Positions 24,203 to 38,001 of a stretch of DNA of 64,000 nt are shown here, one piece after another. Numbering within the stretch: the stretch's first letter is position 1; each line of letters starts with the position of its first letter. Under the pieces are notes generated by a model that was not told where the DNA came from, made no database searches, and saw only the letters and a program-made list of their open reading frames with translations. The DNA comes from Primulina eburnea. Its lineage: Eukaryota > Streptophyta > Magnoliopsida > Lamiales > Gesneriaceae. Position numbers and translations under genes: made by a program. The stretch lies in contig NC_133116.1 of the NCBI RefSeq assembly GCF_022965805.1, positions 186,001 to 250,000 of the forward strand. Reading direction: 5' to 3'.

Positions 24203-27200
24203 ATGGCAAGTAACCCTCCCTCATCTGGTTCTCAGGTAGAGTTTCTTTTTAACATGTGCACTTTATCCGATATTGGACTATAAGATCCTGTTTTTTGGTT
24301 TTGAGGAATTTCTCATGGATTTGACATAGAAGAAATGGGGAAAATGTAATTTGGTCAGATATATGGCAGCTTGGTACGACAGTGAATTATTGACTTTGGT
24401 ATCTGATTCATACGAGGACTAATAATATTGAGGGAAACAATTTGGAATTTGAGTAACCAAGAATATAATTGGTGTTACAATTCTTCCATGTTGATTGAGG
24501 TATCTAAAAATTGACAATACAGTGTGGCATCAATATTGTAGTGCCTAGTGTGTACTCTCGGTTAGATTATGAATTTGATTTTTTTTTTTAGTTGGTTTTC
24601 TTTTTTCTTTTATAGCAGAATTTAAGATTTAAATTAAAATTTGAGGTTCTAATATCTTTTGATGCATTTGTTTTCGTAAGTCACTCTGGCCACCTCCGGC
24701 ATCTGGATCCATGAACTCTCCGGGTTTTGCTTCTCCCTATGCTATGCAAGTATGTAAATTGATTGATTTTTTCTCGCGTCATCGTCTGCTGGGAGTGATA
24801 AACTCCCACAAAGTGCATCACAGACATACTTTTTTCTTGCTACAGTTCCGTCCAGCTGCACCGGCACCACAACTACCGCCATTTATTCCTGCATCGGCTA
24901 CTCAGCAATTTCATCCTGTAGGACAAGAACAAAATATTGGTGTCCCTCATGGTCAAAATCATCCGCCTCCTTATTCTCAGCCAACCCAACAGTTTCTGCC
25001 ACGGAGCGGTCAGCTTGGACATGCGACGCCATCTTCATATGCTCAAACTAATATGCCTATCACATCAGGCATGCCACAGCCTCAGGCTACTGCTCACAGC
25101 CATGGAATCTCATTTTCATCATCCTACACTGTAAGAAAATTGGCAGATAATTCTTCCGCTCATGCTGTCAAGAACAACATATTTTATCGTCCTTTCCTCC
25201 CTTTCAGTTTGCACCATCTTCTTTTGGCTTGTCACAAAACATCATTAACGCGCCGTCCCAGTTCCAACCTTCATCCCAAATCACCGCACCTGTTGGTTCT
25301 TCTGCTGGACAACCATGGTTGCACTCAAGTCAGAACATGCCTCTTGTTGCACCGTTGCAGCAAGGTAGCCAGCAAGCCTCGGCTATTGGTGCCCCAATCA
25401 CGGTAGTTGCTCTTTTCTTGTTTCTCTCTCATATTTAACTTCTTGTAGGGCAGATACTTTTTTTTATTAATAATAAGGTCAATGGATTCTGAAACATTAA
25501 TCAAATTTTATTGTTGTACTTATTTTTTAGAAGAATGTGCTGCTCAAGTTTTTCATTCATTTCTCTTTCACTTATCACTTCCGTGTGCATGAGACTATTT
25601 TAATTATTATACTACTTTTTCCCGCGCTTCTTTTTTGTGATTTGGCTACTTCAACATGAACCTTACACAGGTAAAAATGTCTGTAGTCTGCTTAATGGAT
25701 TTGATTTTAAAACGCGGTTGATGAATCATTCAATAACTAGCACGCTTCTGAAAAGTGACCATCCAATTTTCGTTTTACCAACTAAATGCACTAGTTTTTT
25801 GTTTATGCAATTTTATTGACCAGAAGAATATTTTAGTTTAATGTCTTGTTTGAATGTTTTACTGGAGTCAAGGCATGGGACAGTTGCAACTTTTACCTGT
25901 ATCAGATATCTTGGAAGGGGATGAATAGCTGCTTATGCATGCAATTTCCTGCTTTATGCAGAAAAATCATAAACAAGTGTGGCTAGACAAAAGTTTACCT
26001 TGCATTTGATAGTTGTACAATAACATAATGCGGACAATTTGATTTAGCTCTACCGGATCATTGATTATTGAAGTCGTGTTCTACGAAGAAGACAGAACAA
26101 GATTGGAAGTACCTGCTACAAGATTACTGCAGTTGAAAAGTTGATGCCATTGTCGACACTGCTAATGTTAGATTTTATAAAAAAAAACCTGGAAATGTTG
26201 TCCATGGCTCCAGAATTCTTGAAATATACCAGTTTATTAGAATGATTTGCATTATTAGATGTTCACTTTGGTGTAATGGCTGCAAACTCTGGGAACTTTA
26301 TCGAGTATGTGAAGAAATTTACTCAAGAGCTACCCGCAGCTTGAATATTGTTCTTTTTTTTTCTTTCCTTGTTTCATTTTACCTGAAGTTTGTGTGATTG
26401 TGTTTGTGGTCATTGTTGCTCTGTTCATAGAAATCTGGAGACTAAATATTCTCAGGGAGGATCTTATCGTTGACTTTTCCTTCTGTATGATGTTTCATGT
26501 GAATTTTTTAGGAAATGGATAGTTTTATTGTATTAATATTTATATTTGTTTTTGCGCTAAGAATTCATGTGTATTTTTATTTTTACTTGAAACTGCTGAC
26601 ACTGGGTTGTCATACATTCTTGTCAAAATCTGCTAAGGGTTATGTTCATGATATTTGTTGATGTTTAGATTTCAAAATGCGGTTGGCACTTGGCACTACT
26701 TCTCCATTCTATGTCATAGTCATTTTGCATTTCCTTTGTTAATTCTTTACTCGCCTTGACCGCAGGCTATTAGTGGCTCCAGTTCTTCTCAGCAGATTGG
26801 TTCTGATTGGCAAGAATACGAAGCTGCTGATGGTCGAAGGTAAATCATAGAATTGATTTGATTTTGCAATCTTATTAATCGCCTGTTAATTCATATTGCA
26901 ACGCCAACTGGAATTTTGAATGCAGATATGGCTTGATCTACTTCCTTTTGTCAGTGGAAGATAAAATTAAACTACTGGTTAATGAATTTATACTTGTACA
27001 CTGAGAGTTTGATTTTTTTCCTTAGCGTCATTCGTTATTTTCAACACTATGACATTGTTGTGTTTTCTGTAATTCTAAACCCCAATTGTGTGGTCACAAA
27101 TTTTATAACAATACTTTTTCTTTCAGATATTACTACAACAAGATCACCAAGCAGTCCTGCTGGGAGAAGCCTCTCGAGTTGATGTCTCCTCTGGAGGTGT

Positions 27201-30200
27201 GTTATTTTCTCGACATGATATTCTCAAGTGTTGAGGATCACTTGTTTATTTTGAGGCATATATTTTATACCGCTCTTAAAATGTGCAATACTATCCTATT
27301 CTGCGGTTATTAAAAAACTGTCGACTCTGTTTTATGCATATTCTCATTTTCTTTGCATGTCCTTCCACTGGTTTCTAGATGTCATGGCAAGTCAGGAGAA
27401 TATAACAACTTAGCGACTGCTCTTTATCCTCACTTTGAAGGAGCTTTCACTTTCTCGAGGCAGGCCAATTTGCTATTTACATTTCACATGTAATGTGGGA
27501 TTTAAATTTTTATGAAATAATCACTAAATGTTGTTGTCTCGCTTTAGTACATCAATTTGTGTGGGGTTGGGGATTGTAAGCTTATATTTAATTTAAGTTG
27601 TTTGTTCTCATGTGGGTCTTTTTCGGTTAGCGAATATTTTAGCCGTAATTCACCTGAGTTATGGGTACTTTTCACTTTCCTAATTTATGTCTGGTTTGAC
27701 ATGCAATTTTTACAATTCATTAGTTAATTCCGTATTTACTTGATGTTTCATAAAGGTTTGAGTGTGGAATATATGTATGGTGTTTTATTTACCTTGCTGT
27801 TTCATAATAGTTTATTGGTATTTGGTCTCTCTCTTTTCATTTTGGTGGTTCTCTAAGAGTTCTACAGGCACAGATTCTTAATCTCATTGTTGCCAGTATG
27901 AAATGGTACATGACATCTGGATGGAAAGTAATGATACTGAATATTCACCTGCTTCGACTGCTTGCAGTTTCATTGTAAATAATTTTGTTGCAATCCTGTT
28001 TTTCTTCCGGTTTCATTTTTTTATTTGGATCTACCCGTCAAATTTGATACCTTTTATGGTTTTCTATGAACACATCGCTTAAATAATTATTTAGAAAGGT
28101 TCATGGATGAGATTACCAGGCTATGTAATCTGGCTACCACTTGACAGGAATGAGAGAGAATCTGCCTCAGGCAGTAGGCTGGTAAAGAATGCAGAAAACA
28201 GGGCTTGTTTTGGGCAGAAGTTGAGAAGAAAATTAGCAGAAATTCTTGAGTGTATGGAGACTGACATATGTACGACTGAATTCTAAGTATCTATAAGTTC
28301 TTTGACAGGATTACCTTCCTATGCTCTCATAAGCGTAAGAAAACTAGGAAAGCAACTTGATCCAAAAAAAATTGAATAAACTTCTAGGACACTTTATTTC
28401 AAAATCCTAACTGTAGTGGGATTGTGTGTGTCGATCAAACTTGCTAAGCTGATTTTGCCAGTTAAGTTCTGGATTGCCATAGACAACTAACAATTTTCTA
28501 TGATAGAAAGATAAAGAATTTCATATTATTTCTCAGAGAATAGGGATGTGGAGAGGAGAGAGTATATATTTTGTCACTTATTAAACATTAATTCCAATTG
28601 GTAACATTTTTTTATCAATTAGGCATAAGCCAGTTGAAGAGGCTACTGAAATTTTGCTTCCGCTTGTACTTTGTATTATTGTTGTCTCGGTTATCTAGTA
28701 TGGCTCATTTTTGCTGTCTACCTGACATATGGGAGCAACTTTTTGTTCTTATGAGCTCTTGGACAGCCTTGTGTACTGCATTCTAACTTTATCGCCTTAT
28801 CAATTTTTTTGGAATGGCTAGTCTTTATCTTTTTCCTTCCATTATTTAATGATACATTCATTACTTACATTCTAGCATTTTTTATTACATTGGGGTTCTA
28901 ACATTTTCTGTGTGTATAAATTTGACATGATCGTAGAACATAGTTGTGTTTTTCTACCTTGAAAAGTTGTAATTAACTCATCTAATAGAGAACTTGTGCT
29001 TTGAACAGAGAGCTGATTCATTAACTGTCTGGAAAGAATTCACTACTCCCGAGGGTCGAAAGTGAGTTTGCTTGGAATCCTTTATAATTTGTTAAATGTA
29101 TCCTCTGGAACGTCCCTGAGATATTATTTAATCCGTATGTCATAATATATTGATATAGAATGTTGACCCAATTCGACTTCCTCAGGTATTATTACAACAA
29201 GGAAACAAAGCAATCTAAATGGACCATTCCTGATGAGTTGAAGGTTTGTTGGAAGAGAAATCTCATTTAGGAGTATTTTTCCTTTCCTTTCCTTTCCTTG
29301 CACTAACTCTTGCGCTTCTGCTTCCAGTTGGCTCGTGAACAGGCTGAAATGACCGTGGCCCAAAGAGCTCATTCAGAACCGAATACTGAACAACCTCCTG
29401 CTGCAGTCAATTTGTCCAATTCCACTACGCCACCTGCTCCAGTTGTTGCTGCACCTACTCCAGTTGTTGCTGCACCCATTGGCTCAGATGCTAATACGTC
29501 ATCTCCCTTAATTTCTGAACCACTAGGTATTCCTGCCATAAAAACTTCTCCCACGAGTGCGATTGGGATGTCAATGGGAGATAATGTTAATATATCCCCT
29601 TCTGAAGTTCCTGGAAGTTCTGGCGTTCCAATTATATTGTCAAATGCCAATTCAACACCAACGTATGGAACTCTTCAATTGTTTACTTTTAATTGTGTTA
29701 TATTTATTTTTTGATTGATTCCTCCATGAAAATGATTTAGTGCGAGCACGGAGAATCCATCATCCCATGTTGTCTCTAGTTCATTAGATGGAGCTTCTGT
29801 CCAGGATATTGAGGTATGCTAGCTTGTCAAGTGTTCATTTTACAATTCAGCAGTTCATCCAGTATTGGCCATGTCCGAAATTTTTAACCGTTCATATTAC
29901 TTTTCAGCTCAAATATGTCTTCAAACTTTACTTTGCGTATGCTATTTCATTCATCTCAAACATTTCTTTGGTTTATCATTTTATTCAGCTGAAACACTTG
30001 TATGGTGACCAAAGTTTTGTTTCTTGTGATTTTATTCTACTCTTTAAAACTTTCTGAAACTGTCTTCAGTTAAAAAAAGGACATTAAGAGACTTTTTGTT
30101 GGATGGGATGCAAACGATCAAAATTTATTTTGAAGTGATGGAATTTCAGTTATTTCAGGAGGCAAAGCGAGGGATGGCTGTTGCAGGAAAGATAAATGTC

Positions 30201-33200
30201 ACATCAGTGGAAGAGAAAACAGAAGATGAGGAACCTTTAATATATGCTAACAAGCAGGTGCAAACTTTGAGATGCTTTGTTTCTTGTTTTAATGTAAGGG
30301 AAGAATGTATTAATCTCATTACTTTTGTTCAGGAGGCGAAGAATGTATTTAAATCACTCTTAGAGTCTGCAAATGTCGAGGCTGATTGGAATTGGGACCA
30401 GGTGCGTATTCATCCGATCTTTTATTTTTGTCTTTGAGATGCTGAATGATGATGAGTCATGTCACATCAGGCTATGCGAGTAATAATCAACGACAAACGG
30501 TATAGTGCTTTGAAAACCCTTGGTGAACGCAAACAAGCATTTAATGAGGTGATTATTTTCTACAATATTTGGTTAATTTAGTGTCATATATATATATTGT
30601 CATATACATATATATATATATATGTATGTATGTACATTTTTTTTTTCAGATATTACTTTTCATCTTTTCTGAGTAACAATGGCTTTGATTTGTTCTTTTA
30701 TCCTTCTTATTTACGTCGCAGTACTTGATGCAAAGGAAAAAGGTGGAAGCTGAAGAGAGGCGTCTCAGGCAGAGAAAAGCAAAGGAGGAGTTCATGAAGA
30801 TGCTGGAAGTAAGCATCAGGCTTCTTTCAATATCAAGTCTTCTCTCTCCGTCTATCTCTTACTTTGCTTTGTTTTACTTATACCGCCATTTTTTTTCTGT
30901 GCCTCATATACGTGCTGTGGACAGCTTTTTTGTTTTGTACTGCTACTTTGCTTTAGTTTTTTACTTTTGGTTGTTGTACTGCTGGCGATTAAATGTTTTG
31001 GTTTGATTCTTCTTTTGCTATATGCCTTGAATGAAAGCTGATTGTAATGTTTTCCTGTTAGGAATCAGAAGAACTCACATCATCCACACGATGGAGGTTG
31101 ATTGCCAACTCTCTTTTTAATTAAATACCAGGCTAGATTTTCTAATGAAACATCTTGGGCATTCACCAGCAAAGCAGTGACAATGTTTGAGGATGATAAA
31201 CGGTTCAAGGCTGTTGAGAAGGATTCTGAACGTGAGGATATCTTTAGAAACTACTTGGTTGATCTTCATAAAAAGGTCGACACTTGTTTTGTGTCCTTAT
31301 TTGCTGTCGTAGACGTGACATATGATCTGAAATATTCTTAGTTTTCACATCTCTGCTGTCTTTTGTGCTGTTCAGGAAAGAGCAAAGGCTCAAGAGGAGT
31401 ATCGGCAAAGTAGGTTGGAATTTCGGCAGTTTCTAGAAGCATGCAGCTTTATAAAGGTATAATGCCTTCTAGCTCCTTTTTCTGCTATGCAATTTTGATT
31501 GACTCGTTCGCACTATGTAGGTGGATAGCCAGTGGCGCAAAGTTCAGGATCTCCTGGAAGATGATGAAAAATGCACACGCCTTGATAAAATAGATCGGCT
31601 GGATATTTTTCAGGTGAACTTCCATTGATGAACGTCCTCAGCTACCCACACAAGATTATCAGTTCTTTTGGTTTCCTTCTTTTTCACATCATATAAACCT
31701 TGGGTCAAGTAATTTGGGTTCAGATTATTCCAACTTTAAAGGTCAAACCAGTTCAAGGATGATCATGTTTTGTTGCTTGACTTTTATATATTCTGTTACT
31801 TCAGGATTATATCCGTGACTTGGAGAAGGAGGAGGATGAGCAGAAGAAGAGACAAAAGGTGTTCTTGTAATCAAACTTATTTGGTAATTACATCACAATC
31901 GTATTGTTTTCTTGATTGTCACTGAGATTTTTTTACATTCAGGAACAATTAAAACGAGCTGAACGTAAAAACCGTGATGCATTTCGCAAGATGATGGAAG
32001 AACATGTTGCTGTTGGAACTTTCACGGCTAAAACTCACTGGAGAGATTACTGTCAGAAGGTGTCACTCTTTTCTTTTCCTTTGAAGAAGAATTTCTCTGT
32101 TTGCTAAGTGTCAATTGCTCCTTGTTTTTTATAATTGATTTTTCCTCGATTGTGCTTTTCCTATTTTTGGTGCTTTGATTTTCAGGTCAAGGATTCTGTG
32201 CCATATGAGGCTGTTGCCGCAAATACTTCGGGTTCCACCCCCAAAGATTTGTTTGAGGATGTTGCTGAAGAATTGGAGAAAAAGGTAATTTGATCCTTAA
32301 GGTTTGACAATGAGACCTAGCTGTATGATTAAGGCTGAGGCCTTGGTTCGTAGAGGTCGGAGGTTTAAATTTGCACCATTGTGTCCAAGTAATATTGATA
32401 TGATTTTATTATGAAAGCAAAATCAAATTATCTGCCTTAGGTCGTCGGCATTGCCTCCATATTTTATTGTTATTTGATGTTGGCACTATTTACCAGTACA
32501 AGTGACGTTTGTATATCATGAATCAAATGAGGGCTGTGTGTTGGCAATTCCTGATATCTTGGAATTCCTTTTACTTTTTATTTGGACTTAACCCTGAGCT
32601 TTTTAGGAAATATTTGTATCGTGTAATCACTAATCATCATATATGGTGCATTTTGTCATATTCAAGTTTCAATTTAGATACTTCCTGATGACCATCATGC
32701 CAATTCTTGCTTTGCATGCCATGTTTTTAAGTTGGTTGATTATGCCACCTGACTATAGTCATGTACTTGGTAATTTAGGCCCATACTTCTTAGCATCATG
32801 ATAGGCTCAATTTTTAAATCTTTTTATAACGTTATTTTATTTATTTTGGTAGTGCTTCATCTCTTAAGTGTGTGCTTTCATTATCATTCTGCTCGACCTC
32901 ATCTGTTTGTGGTGTTGTCTGAATGATAATATATCAATTACGTAGCCAGCATTTCAAGTAAGATATTACTTTGTGTACTGAAAGTTTTTACTGATAGAGT
33001 CGATATGAGAAATGCTTGAAAACACTGTTTTGCATCTCTTAGTTATTCATATTCTTTTATGTAATTCTTTATTGTTATGTTGAGGTTCATTTGGCCAATG
33101 ACTTCTCGTGTGCTGCTAACAATTTTTGTATTATGCAGTTTGATGAAGACAAAGTTCGCATAAAGGACATGTTGAAGCTGGAAAAGGTAGGATTCTTAAC

Positions 33201-35454
33201 TTATTATCTCTTTCATCCCATGATCTATTTGGTTTTCTGTTTCTGAAACTAAATTGTTTCTTATGCATTTTCTCAGATCACTATTTCATCAACATGGACA
33301 TTTGAAGTTTTGAAGTCCTCTATTAAAGACAGCATAGGTTCCCCCTCAATATCTGACATTAATTTACAGGTATAGTTTTCATTTCCTTTTGCTTGAGATT
33401 CTTGTCCCTTTCTGGAGAAATTGGGAGATTTAAAAGTTTCAGGGGCAAAAGCATTTCTCACCAGCCAAGTCACCATTCCTGATTAAGTCACCATTCCTGA
33501 TTTCTTGTACAAGAGAATAAGCTTGTTGGTTGAATAAATTGTCATAAGCATGATATGCCCAGATTTTATACCCTAGGGAGATTTCGAATTTTCCCATTTC
33601 TTTAATCCTCCATGTTTAAGTCATGCTAATAAGGTTAATGGACTTGAGCAATGACATGTGGAACTTGAGGTTAATTGTTTAGTGTGCTATTAATTTGAAA
33701 TTGCAGCTCATATTTGAAGACCTAATCGAGAGAGCAAGGGATAAAGAGGAGAAAGAATCTAAGAAACGGAAACGTCTTGCCAAAGATTTCACCGACAAAC
33801 TGAGCACCATTAAGGTATGTGAAATCAATTTGAGGGTGGAACAAGAGCTTTGTTATGTGTTTTACAATTTATCCAGCAAAATATTTTGAACTGTTGCCTG
33901 ATCTGCTCTAGGCTTTGCTTTTATCAGGAAATAAATGCATCTTCAAGTTGGGAGGAATGCAAAGAACTTGTCGAGGGCAGTTCGGAGTACAGGTTAAATC
34001 TTTTTTTCTATTGGATATTACATGTATTACAGTGTTTTCAAAAAACTTGAATATATGTGCTACAAATATGACGTGTACTGAAATTTTTTGGTTTGTTGTA
34101 CCGACCTTCATATATTCTAGGTCAATGGGAGAAGAAAGTTTCTGCATGGAAATATTTGATGAATATGTTTCTCGCTTGCAAGAGAAAGTTAAGGAGAAGG
34201 AACGCAAGCGAGAAGAGGAAAAGGTAATGAAATTCTTGATTCATCATTTAAATATATCATATATTATTTTATGTGGCTAAATATCTATGATCTGTCATTT
34301 GTTTTATGTATAGAACAACTCAGTAGTACTTTCTAGAACAACTAAGATATTTTGGGGGTCTGTGAGTCTGTTTATCTCACATGATGTATAATAGCAATTT
34401 ATCCTTGCCTGTTTTTATCAGTTTATTGTTGGATGTATGTTTTACATCTGAGAATAGATTACACCAGTTTGATACCACCCGGCTTTGCATGATTTTTGGA
34501 CTATGCAAATTCTATGGGTGCCATTTTTACAATGATTTAATAGGGTATTTTGGCAAATACAGCAGAGACTTCTGTGAACTAGTTTGTCTTCCGACTCTTG
34601 TTTGTTAGGCCTTCCATCGGATATGGCTGAACATTTTTAGGGTACTTGGCCTCTTTGTATGCTTTGTGCTTATGAATACAATGGTTTATTATGCCGAAAT
34701 AGCACAATTGTTTTTTGCCTGTTAATTTCTTTTTGTATTGATCAGTGGCATGCTTCTTTATATTCACTCCACTGGATTTTAGCTTTCCACGCATTCATTT
34801 TTTAGGATTGTCATTGTCAACTATATTTTACTTTTTCTATGCTACATTTACAGGCCAAAAAGGAGAAAGAGCGGGAGGAGAAGGAGAAGGAGAAGGAGAA
34901 GAGAAAAGATAAAGAGAGGAGAGAAAAAGAGAGAGACAAAGAAGACCGAGACAAAGATGCTGATCGTGAGAAAGAACTGGACAAGGGGAAGGATTATTCC
35001 AGAAAAGATGAAGTCGAGAGTGAGAATATGGATGTTTTTGAAAGTCATGGACACAGAGATGATAAAAAGAGGGAAAAGGACAAAGAGCGGAGACATCGGA
35101 AGCGGCATCAGAGCCAAGCTGATGATGCCAGTTCTGACAAGGATGAGAAAGAAGAGACAAAGAAATCTCGCCGGCATGGTAGTGACCGTAAAAAGTCAAG
35201 AAAGGTGATTGAGTGCTCGTTTTTGTTTTTCCTATTTCAATGTCAACTTAATTCATTCTTTAATCCTAAACTAAGCCAGATGCAAAAAATTTACATGTTT
35301 GCGCATTTCTTTTCAGCATAACTATTCCCCTGAATCAGATAGTGAAAGTAGACACAAGAGACACAAAAGAGATTACCATGATGGATATCGAAGAAATGGT
35401 GGGCACGAGGAGCTTGAAGATGGTGAACTTGGTGAGGATGGGGAGATCCAATAG
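24203..35454 (+). CDS. PRP40: Pre-mRNA-processing protein 40 (WW/FF domain splicing factor)
   Basis: PRP40 is a U1 snRNP-associated scaffold that bridges splice sites and the RNA polymerase II tail in the nucleus. There are 28 coding exons: 24203-24235, 24681-24749, 24846-25130, 25208-25402, 26766-26839, 27127-27196, 29009-29061, 29186-29243, 29328-29662, 29741-29813, 30159-30257, 30333-30401, 30471-30548, 30722-30808, 31062-31096, 31170-31275, 31376-31456, 31521-31613, 31805-31858, 31943-32059, 32186-32284, 33139-33186, 33277-33369, 33707-33814, 33928-33992, 34121-34223, 34854-35204 and 35317-35454. All phases agree and give 1,022 residues. Residues 1-200 are Pro/Gln-rich. WW1 (about 206-236) and WW2 (about 246-279) show [18 protein letters not shown] and [20 protein letters not shown] repeats run from about 440 to 860. 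The C-terminus is Lys/Glu/Arg-rich. Arabidopsis PRP40A and B are of similar size. I cannot say which paralogue it is. Confidence 0.95.
30584..30640. repeat. TA/TG microsatellite in a PRP40 intron
   Basis: Interrupted TA repeats followed by tgtatgtatgta lie in the intron between 30548 and 30722. Confidence 0.8.
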
Positions 35455-36786
35455 TTAATGCCATTTCATTTTGTTATGCATCTATTTATAAGTTCACATA
35501 AGTAAATCGTGGTGTTTTGCGGCACTGACAACTTTCTACATGCCCCTTCCCTTCCCCTGACCATAATGTGATATTGATATCTATGATGTCTTAAGAAAAT
35601 TTTTCCGGAGGATTATTTCAAGATATGTGGTCTGCGTCAGTGTTTTTGACATAGCGGTTGACCATTTGTCTGAGAACACCGTAGTAGTTTATTCTCTCTA
35701 TAACCGCAGGAATTGGTAATTCTTTACGTCAGACTGTTTTCACCAATCCGATAAATTTTGTTCTTCGGGACATGAAATTTTATTTTGAAGGTATGCTCTC
35801 AGTTTCTCTGGACTCGAGTTCCTTTCATTCGACACATACGCCCGAGTTTGGTTATTGCATGTTCTAAAATGGCTAGGTCGCTGCCTCACCAAGTAGCTGC
35901 TGTCTTAGAAATCGTTTGTTTACAATTCAAGACCAATTTTCAGTTATCATAGCAAATGGTGATCCAAAACAATTGTCGGAGAAGGCCCACATCACATCAC
36001 ATGATAGCAACATTGAATTCTTGTTTCCATAAACTGATAATAGAGATGCGTGCGTCTAGTTTACAGAATACGTTCGTGCTCTGATTGGTCGACGTCTTTT
36101 GAATGCAACACTTAATTCGTCTGTTAAGATGAAATAGTAGATTAAGCCCAAAATTTAGAAGTACAATTGTACTTGGAAGTGAATCTATCTCGATGGGTTA
36201 AGATACCTAGCGATATTATTTATCAAAATGCCGTATGAAAACGGAAAAATCAATGATGTTCCTCTACTACGTACTTATTATTAGTATTAATCAAATGATG
36301 TTTAGGATTTAGTTATTTCTCTTAAGAAAATATGATTGGAGTTATGAAATAAGGGATAAAAAATCACATTTATGACACTTTCACGGGGAGTCCGTGTGTC
36401 TGCCCATCCGATACCTTGTCTTCTTCTTGTCTATGTGGGGACCCACTATGCACTAAACAAAACTTTTTGAAAGTCCACATTTAATTCAATTATACTTATA
36501 ACTCAAAACGTTACATTATTATTTTTTTATTCTTATTCATGCACGAATCCCATATTCGCTCGTTGATTCGTCTCATTTCTTGCGTATCTATTTCAAACTC
36601 GAGTATGACCGACCAGTAAATGAATCTATCGGATACTTCTCGATCAACGTCATGCATTTGATTTCCATCTTGCCACTCTAAATACACTTGATATGCTAAT
36701 GACATTATATTACAGTGTTTGAAACGGATAAAAGGAGTGTTAGCTTTAAAATCCAAAATCATCCTATATGACTAAATTTTTGAACT
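35455..36786. other. Intergenic region between convergent genes
   Basis: PRP40 ends at 35454 and the DUF4378 gene ends at 36787 on the opposite strand. The stretch therefore holds two 3' UTRs and short AT-rich DNA. No exon or repeat of note was seen. Confidence 0.6.
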
Positions 36787-38001
36787 TCAATAGTATACGA
36801 CAATCTCGTTAATGACATCCTCCAAAATAGCATCTCCAACATCCATCCAAATTCCCTCTTTCTGTACCTCAAAATCAGCACTCCATTCTTCTGCAGAGGC
36901 CAAGAAATCATAATGCAGAAGATGAATTATGTTTCTTTCATGTATTGAATCTCGACTCCATAGCCATACATTTTCACAAACAAGTTTCCAAAGCTCCTCA
37001 GCTCCCAAGATTTTTTTCACATGCTCTTGTTTTCGGTAGCTTTCAATTACTTCTCTCACACAATCGATCAAAAGCTGTTTTGTTTGTCGCAACGCCCTCT
37101 TGTTTATCATGTGCTGGGTATACGGATTCGAGGCCGGTATCTGTCGCAATACTTGAGCACTATAATTTATTGGCTGCTGTGATTTGAATGGAGTTGCTGA
37201 AGTTGAGGATTCCGCTTGTGTTGTCATCTTGATATTACTTTGTTCTGTTCGAAGTTGGTCAAATAAGTGAGAGAAAAACGATGTCATGGTTCAATAATTT
37301 TATATCACTTAGAAATTAAACGCCAATTATATTGGTAGATTCTTTGTTGTACAAATTATTTTACATTTTCAAGAAAATTTAACTTACTATAATGAAGTGG
37401 TGAAATTTCATCCGATTCTGCAACTTCTAGAACTGAGACAGGGCTGAGTTGCTGCCTGTTATCTTCCGCACTTCTCCATTTCAGCTTACCATCCGCATCA
37501 ACCTGTTAGTGTCATGAAAATCGACACGTGAATCGATATTCCTACATTTCTGACATTAAAACAACGACAATTACATTCTGAAACTATTTGCTCATCAGTA
37601 AGAGGTAACTTCACCTCTTCTTCCAAGAAAAGTTTGCTGCTTTCTTCTACACAACGCGGAGAAGAATTTAACGAGATTCTGCTACTTTTCGAAACCAACT
37701 TATCCCTGCTTGCATTCTCTTCAGTAACAACTTGATCTCCATTGCTCAAATTCTTAATTTTCAGATTGATTGATACCGAACCGAGCTGTTTAAATACAGC
37801 CTCCACAAAATTCGAACAATTTGGTATCAAGTTTCTTCTGTTCTTTAGGCCATATCTCTTCAAGATTTTGTCGGAATTGAGAAAATGGGATCTTGAACCG
37901 AGTCTTGGTGCACCTTTGGTGCAGCCTCTTTCGAGAAGATAGAGCTCCAAGGAAAATGGCTCTTGTTCTTCTTGAAGGAATTCCGAAAGAAAATTTGGCA
38001 T
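36787..38001 (-). CDS. DUF4378-domain protein (TRM-like)
   Basis: The exons are about 37546-38001, 37388-37502 and 36787-37244, giving about 342 residues. The N-terminus MPNFLSEFLQEEQEPFSLEL matches plant proteins of this class. The C-terminal part, with RQTKQLLIDCVREVIESY, AEELWKLVCENVWLW and a final WMDVGDAILEDVINEIV, matches DUF4378. That domain is found in TON1-recruiting-motif proteins and relatives linked to cortical microtubules, though such a role is not shown for this member. The exon 1 donor is uncertain: both 37546 and 37555 keep the frame. Exons 2 and 3 join cleanly, from TTATA|GTAAGT to AACAG|AACAAAG. The LSPVSVLE motif in exon 2 is typical of the family. Confidence 0.8.

Noticed and set aside
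29369..29650. Minus-strand 93-residue ORF
   Set aside because: It is the antisense shadow of PRP40 exon 9, which is low-complexity Pro/Ala/Val/Ser sequence.
34837..35199. Long minus-strand ORFs opposite the PRP40 C-terminus
   Set aside because: They mirror the Lys/Glu-rich coding exon 27; the plus strand fits PRP40 with correct splice phases.
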